Source: Nitzschia sp. DOCU1 (taxonomy: Eukaryota > Bacillariophyta > Bacillariophyceae > Bacillariales > Bacillariaceae). Taken from it: a stretch of DNA of 64,000 bases. Location: contig OX595987.1 in assembly GCA_951394045.1 (NCBI GenBank), positions 434,001-498,000 of the forward strand. Direction: 5' to 3'. The notes under the pieces are model-generated. The model was not told the origin of the DNA. It worked only from the letters and a program-made list of their open reading frames with translations, and did not search any database. Both the position numbers and the translations under genes were made by a program. Shown in pieces: positions 63,201 through 64,000 of this stretch. Position 1 is the first letter of the stretch; the number at the start of each line of letters is the position of its first letter.

Positions 63201-64000
63201 AAAGCGCAAAGAAGTTGGACGATGAACGCGCAGCCACGTTTCACACTTACGTGATGAAAGCAATGTTTTTGTGCAAACGAGGACGACCCGATATCAGTAC
63301 AGGAATTAGCCTTTTGGCTGCGAGAGTGAAGGAAGCCAACGAGAACGACTGGAACAAGTTGGTGAAAATTATGAATTTCCTGAAGAAAACCAAGGACGAA
63401 ATTCTCACCTTGGAAGCCGATGATTCGCAAAGTCTGAAGTGGTATCTGGACGCGGCTTTTGCAGTCCATCCAGACATGAAAAGTCACACCGGGTCAATGT
63501 TTACTCTCGGTTGGGGAGCCATTTCGGGATCATCAACAAAACAGAAAACAAATGCAAGGAGTTCCACTGAAGCGGAACTGAATACGATCGACGAAGAAAT
63601 TGGGAAGATTCTTTGGACACGCAGGTTCGTCGAAGCACAAGGTTTCAAGGTGAAACTCAATATCATCTATCAGGACAACCAGAGTACGATCAAACTAGCG
63701 AAGAATGGCAAAGCAAGCTCCGGAAGAAGGACTAGGCATTTCGATATCAAATTGTTCTACGTTACAGACCTAATTGGAAGCGGAGATGTCGAAGTGGTAT
63801 ACTGTCCGACGGATGAGATGATCGCGGATTACAACACAAAGCCATTGGTCGGAAAGAAGTTCACCAAGTTCCGAGACTTGATAATGAATCTATCAAACAA
63901 ACATCACATCGTCGGCCAGCAGGAGTGTGTTGGCAAACAAATATTTATGCATATGAAATTACCTACCCGAACAACCGAAACCGATGACGTCGCCGACAAA
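60275..64000 (+). CDS. Copia pol polyprotein, gag missing, open at window end
   Basis: Open in one frame from the TAA at 60272-60274 to the window end, at least 1,242 codons. The protease motif LLDSDSTDTVFCNP lies near 60317, before the first ATG (60389), so the natural N-terminus is gone. Next come the integrase zinc-binding region (ARQLHHALGTP) and the core with candidate D, D, E in SLDGMEVN, IHCDNEF and PRAERNN. A long Asp/Glu-rich linker (61760-62100) is followed by reverse transcriptase (MTLDIPNAFVQTPIPKGE, LKALYGM, WHVDDVK catalytic VDD), and RNase H with KWYLDAAF and TEAELN. The frame passes without a stop into the 3' LTR. Whether it can be translated without gag is doubtful. Confidence 0.92.
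63928..64000 (+). repeat. 3' LTR, first 73 bases
   Basis: Identical to 59971-60043. The pol reading frame continues through this segment. The rest lies outside the window. Confidence 0.9.

Larger units (their letters stand above)
59971..64000 (+). mobile_element. Ty1/copia LTR retrotransposon, 3' end outside the window
   Basis: Bounded on the left by an LTR starting TGTTGGCAAAC and on the right by a second copy from 63928; the 73 bases visible on both sides are identical. The internal region encodes, in order, protease, integrase, reverse transcriptase and RNase H, which is the copia order. No gag or CCHC knuckle is present, and only about 300 bases separate the 5' LTR start from the protease motif. 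The perfect LTR match and intact pol indicate recent insertion. Confidence 0.93.

Noticed and set aside
62810..63487. 225-codon minus-strand frame in the retrotransposon
   Set aside because: It is antisense to the copia reverse transcriptase and RNase H coding frame.

Overview
The window looks like nuclear DNA from a photosynthetic stramenopile, most likely a diatom. Reasons: compact genes on both strands, no polycistronic operon layout, short GT-AG introns (mostly 67-165 nt, one of 284 nt), and two proteins with bipartite plastid presequences. In the RadA homologue a signal peptide runs into an ASAF-type junction; a Lon-N protein has a related EAF junction. A diatom-type Ty1/copia element closes the window. 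I cannot name the species from sequence alone. Exon structures were worked out by hand from splice signals, reading phase and family conservation.

Layout. 0-5 kb: two copies of an unknown gene (the first cut by the window edge), then an OSCA/TMEM63-type channel on the minus strand. 5-10 kb: a plastid-type RadA/Sms and a spliced Myb/SANT gene resembling telomere-repeat binders, with a short telomeric repeat just before its start codon. 10-19 kb: a secreted Cys-rich protein, a PPR protein, U2 snRNP A', capping protein alpha, and a secreted protein with a decayed partial copy beside it. 19-27 kb: an ER-type HSP90 (GRP94), a TGS1-like methyltransferase, an SGNH-hydrolase-like protein and the GPN1 GTPase. 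27.2-29.8 kb: a gene-poor stretch with a diverged tandem repeat of about 180 bp and two hairpin repeats differing by a compensatory base change. 30-43 kb: an unknown membrane protein, a saccharopine-dehydrogenase-like oxidoreductase, a two-domain GT31-like glycosyltransferase, two unknown proteins, a nucleolar-type RRM protein and the plastid-type Lon-N protein.

42.8-50.3 kb holds the most distinctive block: four paralogous genes (-, -, +, -), each with a hydrophobic N-terminus, a 2-oxoglutarate/Fe(II) dioxygenase domain of the prolyl-hydroxylase superfamily and a C-terminal ankyrin-like segment. One ends in RDEL, implying an ER-lumen setting that is unusual for ankyrin repeats. Introns have moved, been gained or been lost between copies. 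Two reading-frame-broken gene remnants flank an SLC26/SulP anion transporter (50.4-55.8 kb). MCM5 and a small probable mitochondrial membrane protein follow.

From 59,971 to the window end lies a copia retrotransposon. Its pol frame is open for at least 1,242 codons and runs into the 3' LTR; there is no room for gag. The visible parts of the two LTRs are identical, so insertion is recent. Most other genes are unrelated housekeeping genes; I see no pathway clustering apart from the dioxygenase array.
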